A stretch of DNA of 33,126 bases from Acetothermia bacterium UBA7521 (GTDB lineage: Bacteria; Bipolaricaulota; Bipolaricaulia; Bipolaricaulales; Bipolaricaulaceae). Each line of letters opens with the position of its first letter. Position 1 is the stretch's first letter. The stretch is taken from NCBI GenBank assembly GCA_002479455.1, contig DLNB01000022.1:1-33126 (forward strand), in the 5' to 3' direction. The translations under genes and the position numbers were made by a program. A model generated the notes under the pieces. That model was not told the origin of the DNA, did not search any database, and saw nothing but the letters and a program-made list of their open reading frames with translations. Below are positions 17,401 through 25,812 of the stretch, piece after piece.

Positions 17401-18224
17401 AGAGGCACATCGGGTTGGGAGTCGGCGTGCTCTGCTTGCTCGTGGCGCTGATCCCGGTGCTCGTCGGGCTGGTGTGGCTGCCCTACGATCCCAACCTGCC
17501 CGGGCCGCAGCGGTTTGCTCCTCCCAGCCTCCACCACCTCATGGGAACGGACTGGTTCGGCCGCGACACGCTGGCGCGGATCATGATCGGCGGGCGCGCC
17601 TCGTTCGCGGTGGCCCTTTTCGCCGTATCTCTCGGCGGGCTCGTGGGAACCCTTCTCGGGGGGTTCGCTGGCTACGTGGGCGGAATCGCCGAAGAGGCGG
17701 CGATGCGGCTGGCCGATGCGTTGCTCGCGTTTCCGGCGGTGCTGGCCGCGCTCCTCCTCGGCGCTGTGTGGGGGCCAGGGTTGGCAGGAGTCGCCACTGC
17801 CCTCGCCCTGTTCAACGTCCCGTTCTTCGCTCGGATCGCTCGAGCCGGGTTCGTCTCGCTGAAAACGCGAGAGTTCGTGGCCGCAGCGCGGGCGGCGGGA
17901 GCGGGCACGTGGCGGATCGTCCTCCGCCACATCCTCCTCAACCTCGCCTCGCCACTCCTCGTCCAGATCACGGTGGGCCTCGGCGCTGCCCTCCTCGCCG
18001 AGGCATCGCTGAGCTACCTGCGGCTGGGCGTGCAGCCGCCGCTCCCCGCCTGGGGTCGCATGCTGCGCGAGGCTCAGGACTCGTTTGTCCTCTCGCCGTG
18101 GCCAGCCGTGTTCCCTGGGGTTGTCCTCGCTCTGGCCGTGCTGGGTTTGAACCTGATTGGGGACGCGATCCGCGACCTCCTCGATCCGGCGTTCCGCCGG
18201 ATCACCCGGCTTCGACCGTGGTGA
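17397..18224 (+). CDS. ABC transporter permease, DppC/OppC type
   Basis: A 275-residue partner permease of the upstream gene, with an N-terminal helix, the periplasmic stretch LMGTDWFGRDTLARIMIGGR typical of DppC, then membrane helices and the EAA loop REFVAAARAAGAGTWRIVLR. The C-terminal end has the family form SLSYLRLGVQPPLPAWG. ATG overlaps the preceding stop (ATGA). Its last 23 bp overlap the tail of the convergent solute-binding protein gene, the third component of the same import system. Confidence 0.92.
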   Translation: MKRHIGLGVGVLCLLVALIPVLVGLVWLPYDPNLPGPQRFAPPSLHHLMGTDWFGRDTLARIMIGGRASFAVALFAVSLGGLVGTLLGGFAGYVGGIAEEAAMRLADALLAFPAVLAALLLGAVWGPGLAGVATALALFNVPFFARIARAGFVSLKTREFVAAARAAGAGTWRIVLRHILLNLASPLLVQITVGLGAALLAEASLSYLRLGVQPPLPAWGRMLREAQDSFVLSPWPAVFPGVVLALAVLGLNLIGDAIRDLLDPAFRRITRLRPW

Positions 18225-19686
18225 GATCGAGAACGTAGATCGGGAAGACCCGTACACCCGTCACCCGGGCACGCATGGCGAGAATGCTCGCCATGTCCTG
18301 GATGTAGTAGTTGACCACTTCTTCCGCCAGAATCTCCTGAACGCGGACGTAGATCTCCTGCCGGAGTTTCGGGTCCGCGGTGACCGCTCCCTGAACGAGA
18401 AGGGAATCCAGTTCCTCGCTTCGCCAGCCACGGCGGAAGTAGTAATCCGTCCGGTCCGCCGCGTACCCGGTGAGCATCAGCGCCGGATCCACCCGTCCGG
18501 GGTGCCCGACCACCGTCAGATCGTAGTCCGCTTTGCTGAACACACGGTCGAGCCAGGTGTTCCAATCCACCAGCTCGATCGTGGCACGGATGCCTACCGC
18601 CGCGAGCTGGGCGGTGATGAGCTCGCCCGTGCGTACGTGCTGAGCGTAGTTGCTCGGAAGGACCATCTTCAGCGACAGCCCCCCCGCGTACCCCGCCTGG
18701 GCGAGCAGCAGCTTCGCCGTCCCAGGATCATAAGGAAAGAGGTGGGTCATGTCGGAGTAGAACGGCACAGCCGGGGTGAGGTGACTTCCGATGGGCGTGC
18801 CGAACCCGAAGAACACCTGATCGATGATCGCCTTTCGGTCGAGGGCGTAGGTGATCGCCTGCCGCACGGCCAGTTGGTCCAACGGAGGGCGGGCGTTGTT
18901 GATCGCCATGAGCTGCACCACGTTCGACGGGCCCGATACGATCCGGAAGCGGGAATCGGCAGACAGGGCGAACGCGACCTCCGGGGTTACCTCGGCCACG
19001 AGGTCCACGTCGCCCGCGCGCAGAGCAGCGAGCTGAGCCGACGGATCGGGGATGAACCGCACCGTCACGCGGTCGAGTTGGGGAGTCTCCGGCACGTAGT
19101 ACGAGACGTTCCGCTCCAGGACCAACCGGTCTGCGGGTCGCCACTCGACGAACCGGAACGGTCCCGTCCCGACAGGCCGCACCGCGAGGTCCTCTCGATG
19201 CGCGGGGACGACGACCGAATCGCCGAGGGCCAGCAAGGAGAGGAACGGCGCATACGGGTACTTGAGGCCGAACCGCACGGTGCTGCCCTCAGCGATCACT
19301 TCCTCTACAGCTGCGTAAAAAGACCGGTTGGGGTGGCCCGTCTGCGGATCGAGCGTGCGCAGGAAGCTCCTCCGCACTGCCTCGGCGTCGCAGGGCGTTC
19401 CGTCGTGGAACGCGACCCCGTCCCGAATGCGGAACGCGTACTGCAGCCCGTCCTCGGATACCTCCCACGACGCCGCAAGCTGGCCGTGCAACTCCGCCTC
19501 GGCGTCGAATTGGACGAGGCACTCGTACACGTTATGGTGCAGCAGAAGCTTGATCACCGCAGCCGCGTTCGTCGTTGGATCGAGCCCCGGGGGTTCGGTG
19601 GACACGGCCACCACCAGATCGGCCCCTGCGCCGCACCATGTTCCCAAGACCACAGCCACCAATCCAAGAACGATGTTCCGCTTCAT
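18202..19686 (-). CDS. Peptide-type ABC transporter substrate-binding protein (SBP family 5)
   Basis: A 494-residue exported binding protein of the DppA/OppA/NikA family. Signal peptide MKRNIVLGLVAVVLGTWCGAGA; the Cys in this segment could mark a lipoprotein but the motif is not a clear lipobox. Family features: VSTEPPGLDPT, LAASWEVSEDGLQYAFRIRDGVAFHDG, GTGPFRFVEW, and RQAITYALDRKAII. Start at 19686 is chosen because of a strong site (ggaggcaggag) directly before it. It faces the two permease genes tail to tail with a 23-bp overlap and probably delivers peptides or amino-acid-like ligands to them. The ligand cannot be read from sequence. Confidence 0.9.
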   Translation of the reverse strand: MKRNIVLGLVAVVLGTWCGAGADLVVAVSTEPPGLDPTTNAAAVIKLLLHHNVYECLVQFDAEAELHGQLAASWEVSEDGLQYAFRIRDGVAFHDGTPCDAEAVRRSFLRTLDPQTGHPNRSFYAAVEEVIAEGSTVRFGLKYPYAPFLSLLALGDSVVVPAHREDLAVRPVGTGPFRFVEWRPADRLVLERNVSYYVPETPQLDRVTVRFIPDPSAQLAALRAGDVDLVAEVTPEVAFALSADSRFRIVSGPSNVVQLMAINNARPPLDQLAVRQAITYALDRKAIIDQVFFGFGTPIGSHLTPAVPFYSDMTHLFPYDPGTAKLLLAQAGYAGGLSLKMVLPSNYAQHVRTGELITAQLAAVGIRATIELVDWNTWLDRVFSKADYDLTVVGHPGRVDPALMLTGYAADRTDYYFRRGWRSEELDSLLVQGAVTADPKLRQEIYVRVQEILAEEVVNYYIQDMASILAMRARVTGVRVFPIYVLDLTTVEAG

Positions 19687-19761
19687 CTCCTGCCTCCTTC
19701 GGTCATTCCTCGATGCCACCGGCTCACGGCACCCGTCCGAATCGAGTCATCCGCCTTCCGC

Positions 19762-20427
19762 TCAGCCGTGTGGCTGGTTCAAGTCCTCCAGGACTCCCTG
19801 GGCCACGAACACCACCCGTTCGCACACGTTGGTCACGAGGTCGGCGATTCGTTCCAGCCCGTGGCTCGCCCACATGAGGTAGGTGGCCTGGGTGATCGTA
19901 CTCGCGTTTTGGATCATGAGCAGGAACAGCTCCCGATGCACCTGATCGTGAAGCGCGTCCACCTCATCGTCCCGCGCCGCCGCGCGACGCGCCGTTGCGG
20001 CATCGCGGCGCACGAATGCGTCGAGCGACTCGTCGAGCATGTTCACCACGAGGTCCGCCATCCGCGGGATGTCGATGAGCGGCTTGATCAAGGGCTCGCC
20101 GCCCATCCGGATCACCAGCCGGGCGACCCCCGCCGCGTGGTCCCCCATCCTCTCGAGATCCGTCGCGATGTGGAGGATCGCGGTCAGCACCCGCAGGTCG
20201 CTCGCCATCGGCTGCTGGGTGGCGAGGAGGGCCAGGCACCGCTCTTCGAGGTTGAACCGCCGCCGGTTGATGTCGTCATCGGCGCGGTCCACCCGTTCCG
20301 CACGATCGACGTCCCGTGTTCGCAGTGCGTAGACGGCCCCGCGGACAGCCTCTCCCACCGCCGCCCCCAGGGCGACCACCTCGCCTTCCAACGCCCGCAA
20401 CTCCCGCTCGAACGCTTCGCGCACCAT
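19762..20427 (-). CDS. phoU: Phosphate-specific transport system accessory protein PhoU
   Basis: A 221-residue all-helical protein with two PhoU repeats: DRADDDINRRRFNLEERCLALLATQQPMASDLRVL in the first (residues about 50-85, with ILHIATDLERMGDHAAGV) and LMWASHGLERIADLVTNVCE in the second, both carrying the E/DxxD-type metal-binding motifs (DLERMGDH, GLERIADL). PhoU restrains Pst transport and phosphate-starvation signalling. The ATG directly follows the pstB stop, with no gap. A second PhoU-type protein with a DNA-binding domain is encoded at 24778-25782. Confidence 0.95.
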   Translation of the reverse strand: MVREAFERELRALEGEVVALGAAVGEAVRGAVYALRTRDVDRAERVDRADDDINRRRFNLEERCLALLATQQPMASDLRVLTAILHIATDLERMGDHAAGVARLVIRMGGEPLIKPLIDIPRMADLVVNMLDESLDAFVRRDAATARRAAARDDEVDALHDQVHRELFLLMIQNASTITQATYLMWASHGLERIADLVTNVCERVVFVAQGVLEDLNQPHG

Positions 20428-21195
20428 CTACCCAAACCTCCCCGTGATGTACGCTTCGGTGCGGCTGTCTTTGGGGCGGGTGAACAACTCCCGCGTCAGC
20501 CCGAACTCCACCAGCTCCCCCAGCAGCATGAACGCGGTGAAGTCGCTCACCCGCGCCGCCTGCTGCATGTTGTGAGTTACGATTGCCACCGTGACTGAAC
20601 TCGCCAGCTCGCGGATCAGGTCTTCGATCTTCGCTGTGGCGATCGGATCCAAAGCCGAGCACGGTTCGTCCATGAGGAGCACCTCCGGGTCCACGGCCAG
20701 GGCGCGGGCGATGCACAGCCGCTGCTGTTGCCCCCCCGACAGGTCGTAGCCGGTCTTCCTGTGGAGATCATCCTTCACCTCATCCCACAGCGCCGCCCTC
20801 TCCAGCGCCGATTCCACCCGCTCTGCGAGATTCCCCCGGAACCCGTTGATCCGCAACCCAAACGCCACGTTCTCGAACACCGACTTCGGGAACGGGTTCG
20901 GCTTCTGGAATACCATGCCGATGTGGTGCCGCACGTTCACGGGATCGACCCCACGGCCATAGATCGTCTCTCCGCGAAACAGGATCTCGCCCGACGTGCG
21001 CACGCCGGGGATCAGGTCGTTGAGGCGGTTGAACGCCCGGATGAGGGTGCTCTTCCCACACCCCGACGGACCGATGATCGCCGTGATCTGTCGCTCAGCG
21101 ATGTCCAGGTTCACCTCGATCACGGCCTGATGCGAGCCGTACCACAGACTGAAACTGCGCGTGCTCAGGACAGGAAGGGCCTCATGCTCGCTCAC
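20428..21195 (-). CDS. pstB: Phosphate ABC transporter ATP-binding protein PstB
   Basis: A 255-residue ATPase of the high-affinity phosphate importer. Walker A is GPSGCGKST (residues 42-50), the PstB-typical FQKPNPFPKSVFENVAFG follows, the signature is LSGGQQQRLCIARAL, and Walker B is VLLMDEPCSALDP. The start is GTG at 21195, overlapping the pstA stop as GTGA, with a good ggaggtgg site before it; the frame is open further upstream, but that extension lies within pstA and is not family-like. Confidence 0.96.
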   Translation of the reverse strand: MSEHEALPVLSTRSFSLWYGSHQAVIEVNLDIAERQITAIIGPSGCGKSTLIRAFNRLNDLIPGVRTSGEILFRGETIYGRGVDPVNVRHHIGMVFQKPNPFPKSVFENVAFGLRINGFRGNLAERVESALERAALWDEVKDDLHRKTGYDLSGGQQQRLCIARALAVDPEVLLMDEPCSALDPIATAKIEDLIRELASSVTVAIVTHNMQQAARVSDFTAFMLLGELVEFGLTRELFTRPKDSRTEAYITGRFG

Positions 21196-22604
21196 CCCGA
21201 CCACCTCCGCTGGAATCGGTTGCGCAGGATGATCGCCACCGCGTTGAGAACAAGAAGAAGGGCCACAAGGACCACGATCGCCGCCGCGGCCACCGTTGCG
21301 AACCCATCCTGAGGGCGGGTGGCCCACTCGAAGATCTGAAGCGGTACGACGGTGAAGCTGTCCCCCAGTCCCTGCGGAACGTAGGTCACGAACAGGAACG
21401 CCCCGAGGAGAAGAAGCGGCGCCGCCTCCCCCAGCGCTCGAGAGAAGGAAAGGATCGTCCCAGTGAGAATCCCCGGCAGCGCGTACGGGAGAACGTGGTG
21501 CCGCACCGTCTCCCAGCGGGTGGCCCCGACGGCGAGCGCAGCTTCGCGGAGGGTCTGCGGCACGGCCCGCAGCGCCTCCCGGACGGCGACGATCATCATC
21601 GGCAGGATGAGGATGGACAGGGTGAAGCCGCCGGCGAGGATGCTGCGTCCTGCGCCCAGCGCGCGGGCGAACACCTCCAGCCCGATGATCCCCACAACCG
21701 CCGACGGCATTCCGGCGAGATTCGCCACGAGCACCTCGATCACGCGGGTCAGGACGTTGCTCGGCGCATACTCCTCAAGGTACACGGCTCCCGCGATCCC
21801 CAACGGGAACGCCACCGCGCCCATCACCAAGACTACGTACACCGAGCCGGCAAACGCGGGGAGAAGCCCGGCCCGCTCCGGGTACCGCGGCTCGTTGAGC
21901 GTAGTCAAGAACGTCCACCACGCGCGCAGTGGGTCACGGACGAACCGAAGCTCGGCCCGAACGGTGGGGTCCCAGCGCAGAACCTGAAGCTCTCCGTCCC
22001 GCTCCAAGGACAGCTCGATCGGCGTGCCCTGTGTCCGCGCGGCGACCACGAGCGCCTCCCATGCCTGGCGGGTTCCGACGATCGGGATCCCACCCACAGC
22101 CAGAAGGACGTCCCCTGCTCTGAGAGCCCCCGCCTTGGCGGATTCGGACGGAGATGAGAGAACGACGCGAGGCGCTCCCTGTACCGATGTAGCCCGCAGT
22201 GCGCCGAGGGTGACCTCAGACCGGGGCATCCAGGCCACGGGGAGGGTCACCTCCCGCCCGCCAGGAGCCGCGCCCACGGTGTCCCATGCCCGGCTCGGCC
22301 GGTCCACACCAGTACCCCCGACCTCGATCAACGCGTCTCCCCGCGACATCCCCAGCCCGGCCGCCGGGGAACCGGCCTCGACCTGGGCAACCGTCGCATA
22401 GGCCAAGGAGTCGCGGGTGCCCGGGATGTCCAGGCTCCGCAGAGAGAGGGAGATCCCCGCCCCCGATACCGCCCGCATCGACGTGATCGGACCGGCCTGA
22501 AGGGCGGTGATGGCAATGAGGACAATCAGCACAACGAGGCTGACACCGAGCGCGGCGGCGGCGAGGGCGGCAAACACCCACCCCACGGTGCGGCGGCCTC
22601 TCAT
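21192..22604 (-). CDS. pstA: Phosphate ABC transporter permease PstA with two inserted PDZ-like domains
   Basis: A 470-residue permease, far longer than the usual 280-300. Helix 1 is at residues 11-34. Then comes an extra extracytoplasmic part, about 60-215, holding two PDZ-like units. The first is TVAQVEAGSPAAGLGMSRGD followed by ALIEVGGTGV. The second is APRVVLSSPSESAKAGALRA, then GDVLLAVGGIPIVG and a final IELSLERDGELQVLRW. After about 225 the normal PstA core resumes: AGLLPAFAGSVYVVLVMG, PLGIAGAVYLEEYAP, LAGMPSAVVGIIGL, and the EAA loop REAALAVGATRWETVRHHVL. The frame is continuous, with ATGA and GTGA overlaps to pstC and pstB, so this is a genuine fusion. The domains could sense misfolded or peptide ligands or tether a protease; this is speculation. 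Confidence 0.9.
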   Translation of the reverse strand: MRGRRTVGWVFAALAAAALGVSLVVLIVLIAITALQAGPITSMRAVSGAGISLSLRSLDIPGTRDSLAYATVAQVEAGSPAAGLGMSRGDALIEVGGTGVDRPSRAWDTVGAAPGGREVTLPVAWMPRSEVTLGALRATSVQGAPRVVLSSPSESAKAGALRAGDVLLAVGGIPIVGTRQAWEALVVAARTQGTPIELSLERDGELQVLRWDPTVRAELRFVRDPLRAWWTFLTTLNEPRYPERAGLLPAFAGSVYVVLVMGAVAFPLGIAGAVYLEEYAPSNVLTRVIEVLVANLAGMPSAVVGIIGLEVFARALGAGRSILAGGFTLSILILPMMIVAVREALRAVPQTLREAALAVGATRWETVRHHVLPYALPGILTGTILSFSRALGEAAPLLLLGAFLFVTYVPQGLGDSFTVVPLQIFEWATRPQDGFATVAAAAIVVLVALLLVLNAVAIILRNRFQRRWSG

Positions 22605-23518
22605 GCGTACCTCTGCCGGAACCGCTGGATGACCAGGTAGCTGACCGTGTTCAGAACGAGCGTGGTCAGGAACAGCAGGAGCCCGATCGCGAACACCGCC
22701 GACCAGATGAACGCGGTTGCCTCGTGGTCGCCGGTGGCGATGTTCACGATCGCCGTGGTCAGGGTGAGGAGGGGCTGCGTCGGATCCGGTGGCCAGGTTG
22801 GCGTTCGGCCCGCGGCGAGGGCGACGATCATCGTCTCCCCCACCGCCCGCGTCATCGCGAGGATGAACGCGGCGCCGATCCCAGACAGGGCGGCCGGGAT
22901 CACCACGCGGATCACGGTCTCAAACCGGGTTGCTCCCAAGGCGTAGGCTCCCTCCCATAACGAACGGGGCACCGCATAGAGAACGTCCTCGGACAGCGAC
23001 GCCATGTAGGGGACGATCATGATACCCATCACCAGTCCCGCCGACAGCCCGTTCCAAAACCCCAACACAGGGATGAGGCTTTGGAGGAGGGGCGTCACAA
23101 ACCGGAGCGCGAAGAACCCGTACACCACGGTCGGGATACCCGCCAGGAGCTCAAGCGCTGGCTTGAACACGCGGCGTACCGAACTGGGGGCGTAGGTGCT
23201 GAGGAACACGGCCGATAAGAGCCCGAGCGGCACGGCAACAGCCAGCGCGATGCCGGTCGTCACCACGGTAGCTCCCACCAACGGCAGGATCCCATAACTT
23301 GCCGGTTCGTGGAGCGGCGCCCAGCGGGTTCCCCCAAGGAACTCCCTCAAGGGAACCGTCCGCACAAACGGGATGCTTCCGTGCACGAATAGGGCAATGA
23401 TGGTGAACGTGAGCACCACCGCAAGCAGGCCCGCGGTGGCGAGCCCCGCGGTGGCGAGCCTCTCGCGGCGACTGCGGCCGCGAGAGGCTCGGGAAAGGGA
23501 GCGAGGGATGAGATTCAT
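22601..23518 (-). CDS. pstC: Phosphate ABC transporter permease PstC
   Basis: A 305-residue inner-membrane permease partner of PstA. A basic N-terminus (SRASRGRSRRERLA) precedes helix 1 at about 24-46. Family motifs: LVGATVVTTGIALAVAVPLG, AVFLSTYAP, ELLAGIPTVVYGFFAL and the EAA loop EGAYALGATRFETVIRVVIP. Its length is normal, so the PDZ insertion is confined to PstA. The stop overlaps the pstA start as ATGA, and the ATG lies 9 nt after the pstS stop. Confidence 0.95.
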   Translation of the reverse strand: MNLIPRSLSRASRGRSRRERLATAGLATAGLLAVVLTFTIIALFVHGSIPFVRTVPLREFLGGTRWAPLHEPASYGILPLVGATVVTTGIALAVAVPLGLLSAVFLSTYAPSSVRRVFKPALELLAGIPTVVYGFFALRFVTPLLQSLIPVLGFWNGLSAGLVMGIMIVPYMASLSEDVLYAVPRSLWEGAYALGATRFETVIRVVIPAALSGIGAAFILAMTRAVGETMIVALAAGRTPTWPPDPTQPLLTLTTAIVNIATGDHEATAFIWSAVFAIGLLLFLTTLVLNTVSYLVIQRFRQRYA

Positions 23519-23527
23519 GCTCCAGGG

Positions 23528-24643
23528 TTAGAAGCCCGCGTGCTTCCGGTACAGCCGAGCGATGTCGTCGGGCGTGAAGCCCGTGATCGACCCGCCGAAT
23601 GCCGTGCCCGTGATCCGGTTCGTCCAGATCCGCCGGGCCGCCTCGCGGAGCTCCGCCGAGATGGGGAGATAACCCACGTCGAGCAGGAACTCCGGGTCGC
23701 CGATGATCTCCTCGCTCAGGTAGAAGCTCACGAACTGCTGCACGAGCGGCCGATTGGCCGATGCAAGGTTGAGATAGAAGAACAGCGGCCGGCTCAGCGG
23801 GTAGCTGAAGTCGGCGATTGAGTCCACCGAGGGAAGGACGCCCTGGGGGGCTCCCCCGGCGACGACGAGGGGTTTCTTGCCCGCTGCCGCGCGGCGGGCG
23901 TTGATCTCAGCCAGAACCGGGGCTGGAGTGTCGATGAGCTCAGGACGAGGATCGATGGCGATCGCCTGGACCCGGTCCCGGTTATGATCCAGGAACGCGA
24001 ACCCGAAGTAGGTCAGCGCGTACGGATCGGCGCCCGTCTGCTCAGCGAGGAGCTGGTCCTCTTCTGTTCCGAAGTAGTCCGTGCGGCTGTCGCCCTCTTT
24101 CCCGCATACAACCGCGGTCATCACGTCGAACGTGCCCGAGGTGCTGGCGGCGCCGGAGAGGACGATCGGTGCATCGGCGAAGCGCGGGCTGATCTGGCTC
24201 CAGCGGGTGATGAGCCCCTCGCTCTCGCGGCTCCAGAGGAGGTTCAGCTCGCCTAGGGTCATCACCGGCACCCCGTCGAGGAAGACCCCACTTGTCCGCG
24301 ACACGACGATGGCCACGCCGTCCAGCCCGATCATCAGCTCGAGGTACTCGATTCCGCGATCCTTCGCCGTGCTGATCTCAGCCGGTCGGATCGGCCGTGA
24401 CGCGTCGTTGATGTCCGTCTCGTTGGCGAGGAATCGCCGGAACCCACCGCTTGTCCCGCTCACGCCCACCGAGATTCGTGCCCGCGGAGCTTGGGCGAGA
24501 AAGTCCGCTGCCACCGCTTCGCTGACCGGCCCAACGGTGCTCGAACCATCGACCAAGATCGCCTGGGAGTCGATCGACGCCGTGGGCTGTGCCAGCCCCG
24601 CTACAACCCACATCCCCGCGAGAAGCCAAGCTAGTTTCCGCAT
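23528..24643 (-). CDS. pstS: Phosphate-binding protein PstS
   Basis: A 371-residue exported phosphate receptor. Signal peptide MRKLAWLLAGMWVVAGLAQP has no lipobox Cys. Ligand-site motifs: VDGSSTVGPVSEAVAADF (residues 32-49), VGVSGTSGGFRRF and DINDASRPI. The C-terminal lobe shows YPLSRPLFFYLN and a YLSEE stretch. AGGAGG precedes the ATG. It is the first gene of the pst operon and lies directly behind the promoter and palindromic site at 24658-24705, the strongest evidence in the window for phosphate-responsive control. Confidence 0.95.
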   Translation of the reverse strand: MRKLAWLLAGMWVVAGLAQPTASIDSQAILVDGSSTVGPVSEAVAADFLAQAPRARISVGVSGTSGGFRRFLANETDINDASRPIRPAEISTAKDRGIEYLELMIGLDGVAIVVSRTSGVFLDGVPVMTLGELNLLWSRESEGLITRWSQISPRFADAPIVLSGAASTSGTFDVMTAVVCGKEGDSRTDYFGTEEDQLLAEQTGADPYALTYFGFAFLDHNRDRVQAIAIDPRPELIDTPAPVLAEINARRAAAGKKPLVVAGGAPQGVLPSVDSIADFSYPLSRPLFFYLNLASANRPLVQQFVSFYLSEEIIGDPEFLLDVGYLPISAELREAARRIWTNRITGTAFGGSITGFTPDDIARLYRKHAGF

Positions 24644-24657
24644 CTTCTTCCTCCTGT

Positions 24658-24667
24658 TCTATATAGA
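24658..24667. promoter_or_regulatory. Palindromic operator candidate TCTATATAGA at pstS
   Basis: Perfect 10-bp palindrome just downstream of the pst promoter and upstream of AGGAGG. The same sequence recurs at 24777-24786 and, with one change, at 25815-25824. It is AT-rich in a GC-rich region, and I noticed no other copies in the window. Likely ligand: the AbrB-PhoU regulator; this is inference. Confidence 0.65.
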
Positions 24668-24677
24668 GATGAGCCGA

Positions 24678-24705
24678 AGTATAGCTACAGAGATTGCCAG
24701 GTCAA
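24678..24705 (-). promoter_or_regulatory. Promoter of the pst operon
   Basis: On the minus strand, -35 TTGACC (24705-24700), a 16-bp spacer and -10 TATACT (24683-24678). The expected transcription start near 24671 puts the palindrome at 24658-24667 at about +4 to +13, between start site and ribosome site. Confidence 0.7.
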
Positions 24706-24776
24706 CCGCTTTCTGCTGAGAAGTTCGTCTTATAGGATATGATAGACAGATCCGTTGCCTCGCTACTGACGGATGG

Positions 24777-24786
24777 TCTATATAGA
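24777..24786. promoter_or_regulatory. Second exact copy of palindrome TCTATATAGA
   Basis: Covers the last codons and TAG stop of the AbrB-PhoU gene (…NSI-stop) and lies about 70 bp upstream of the pst -35 box. It could be an auxiliary operator for looping, or a coincidence of coding sequence. A nearby ATAGGATA (24732-24739) is also found at 25801-25808 in the regulator's own leader. Confidence 0.45.
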
Positions 24787-25782
24787 GTTAGAACTCGATG
24801 CAGACGCCGAGGCGTCGAGCGCCGTCTCGGCGATGTTGAACCCGTGCTCACGACAGCGGAGGAGGCTGTCGTGGAGGAGCGTCAACGGACGGGCATTCTC
24901 TTGCTGAGTGCGGATTGCTTCCTGCATCCAGTCGGTGACACCGGTCTTCACCGCCTTCTCGGCAAGGACCCGGTTGGCCCGCGCCACATCTCGATCCGTG
25001 AAGGCGGCGACGGCTTCTCGCACAGATTCCTGCGACGACACGGCCATCTTCCGGGCCCGGTCTGCGTACCGAGACGGAGGCACCTCGCTCACGCTGCGCG
25101 CCGCACGAGACACCTTCACCGCATGGTCCGCCACGCGCTCCAGCTGATCAGCCACCGTGTGGTAGTGGAGGAACTCGAACCGGGACATCCCCACTTCCTC
25201 CTCGACGATGAGATCCCGCAGGAGAAGCCCGAACTGGCGCGCAACAAGGAGCACGAGGCGATCTACATCCCCATCGCGCTCTTCGACATCGCGGGCCAAC
25301 TCCTCGTCCCGCGTGAGGAATGCAGCCACCGCGTCGTCCCACATCGCACCCGCGATCTCCAGGATCCGGCGGATGGTGAGCGGTGCCGGGAAGTCGCGAA
25401 CATTGGCCACGCAGTGCAGCGCGACCGCACCTTGCGTTTCGCCCAGGACCTCCACCCCGACAAGGGATTGCGCGATCTCCCGCACCACGCGGCGACCCTC
25501 CGGTCCAATGCGGTCCCCGATAACCTCGATCACGTCGAACCCCGCGATGTAGCGTGCGATGATGTCCCGCTGAAGGTGAACATGCTCCCGGCCTGTCATG
25601 GCCAACGCGCAGCGGTTACGGTCTCGCACCCCTTCGGGAACGATCAGCATCGCGCCCGACTCGTTCGGGATCAGGACCATTTCGCTCCCCTGGCCGACCC
25701 CCATCCGATCCGCCCACTCCTTGGGCAAGGTCACGAGGAACGTCCCCCCTCCCGTCACCTGCACCCGACGTCGATAGGCCAC
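24778..25782 (-). CDS. Phosphate uptake regulator: AbrB/SpoVT DNA-binding domain fused to PhoU
   Basis: A 334-residue protein. Residues 1-50 form a swapped-hairpin AbrB domain (RRRVQVTGGGTFLVTLPKEW, then GVGQGSEMVLIPN), followed by a linker and two PhoU helical repeats (about 115-210 and 215-315; FEFLHYHTVADQLERVADHA carries the metal-binding ExxxD motif). This architecture is frequent in archaea and in some bacteria, where it is annotated as a phosphate uptake regulator. Start GTG at 25782 has a strong gaggaggcgac site. It is encoded directly upstream of the pst operon on the same strand, with its own promoter. The likely role is to read phosphate status and bind the TCTATATAGA sites; binding itself is inferred. 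Confidence 0.88.
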   Translation of the reverse strand: MAYRRRVQVTGGGTFLVTLPKEWADRMGVGQGSEMVLIPNESGAMLIVPEGVRDRNRCALAMTGREHVHLQRDIIARYIAGFDVIEVIGDRIGPEGRRVVREIAQSLVGVEVLGETQGAVALHCVANVRDFPAPLTIRRILEIAGAMWDDAVAAFLTRDEELARDVEERDGDVDRLVLLVARQFGLLLRDLIVEEEVGMSRFEFLHYHTVADQLERVADHAVKVSRAARSVSEVPPSRYADRARKMAVSSQESVREAVAAFTDRDVARANRVLAEKAVKTGVTDWMQEAIRTQQENARPLTLLHDSLLRCREHGFNIAETALDASASASSSNSI

Positions 25783-25812
25783 CGTCGCCTCCTCGCATAC
25801 ATAGGATAGTCG

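Noticed and set aside
18157..20598. Plus-strand 813-codon open frame over the binding protein, phoU and pstB genes
   Set aside because: It is antisense to three clearly recognised genes; the translation is low-complexity Arg/His/Pro-rich and typical of the opposite strand of GC-rich coding DNA.
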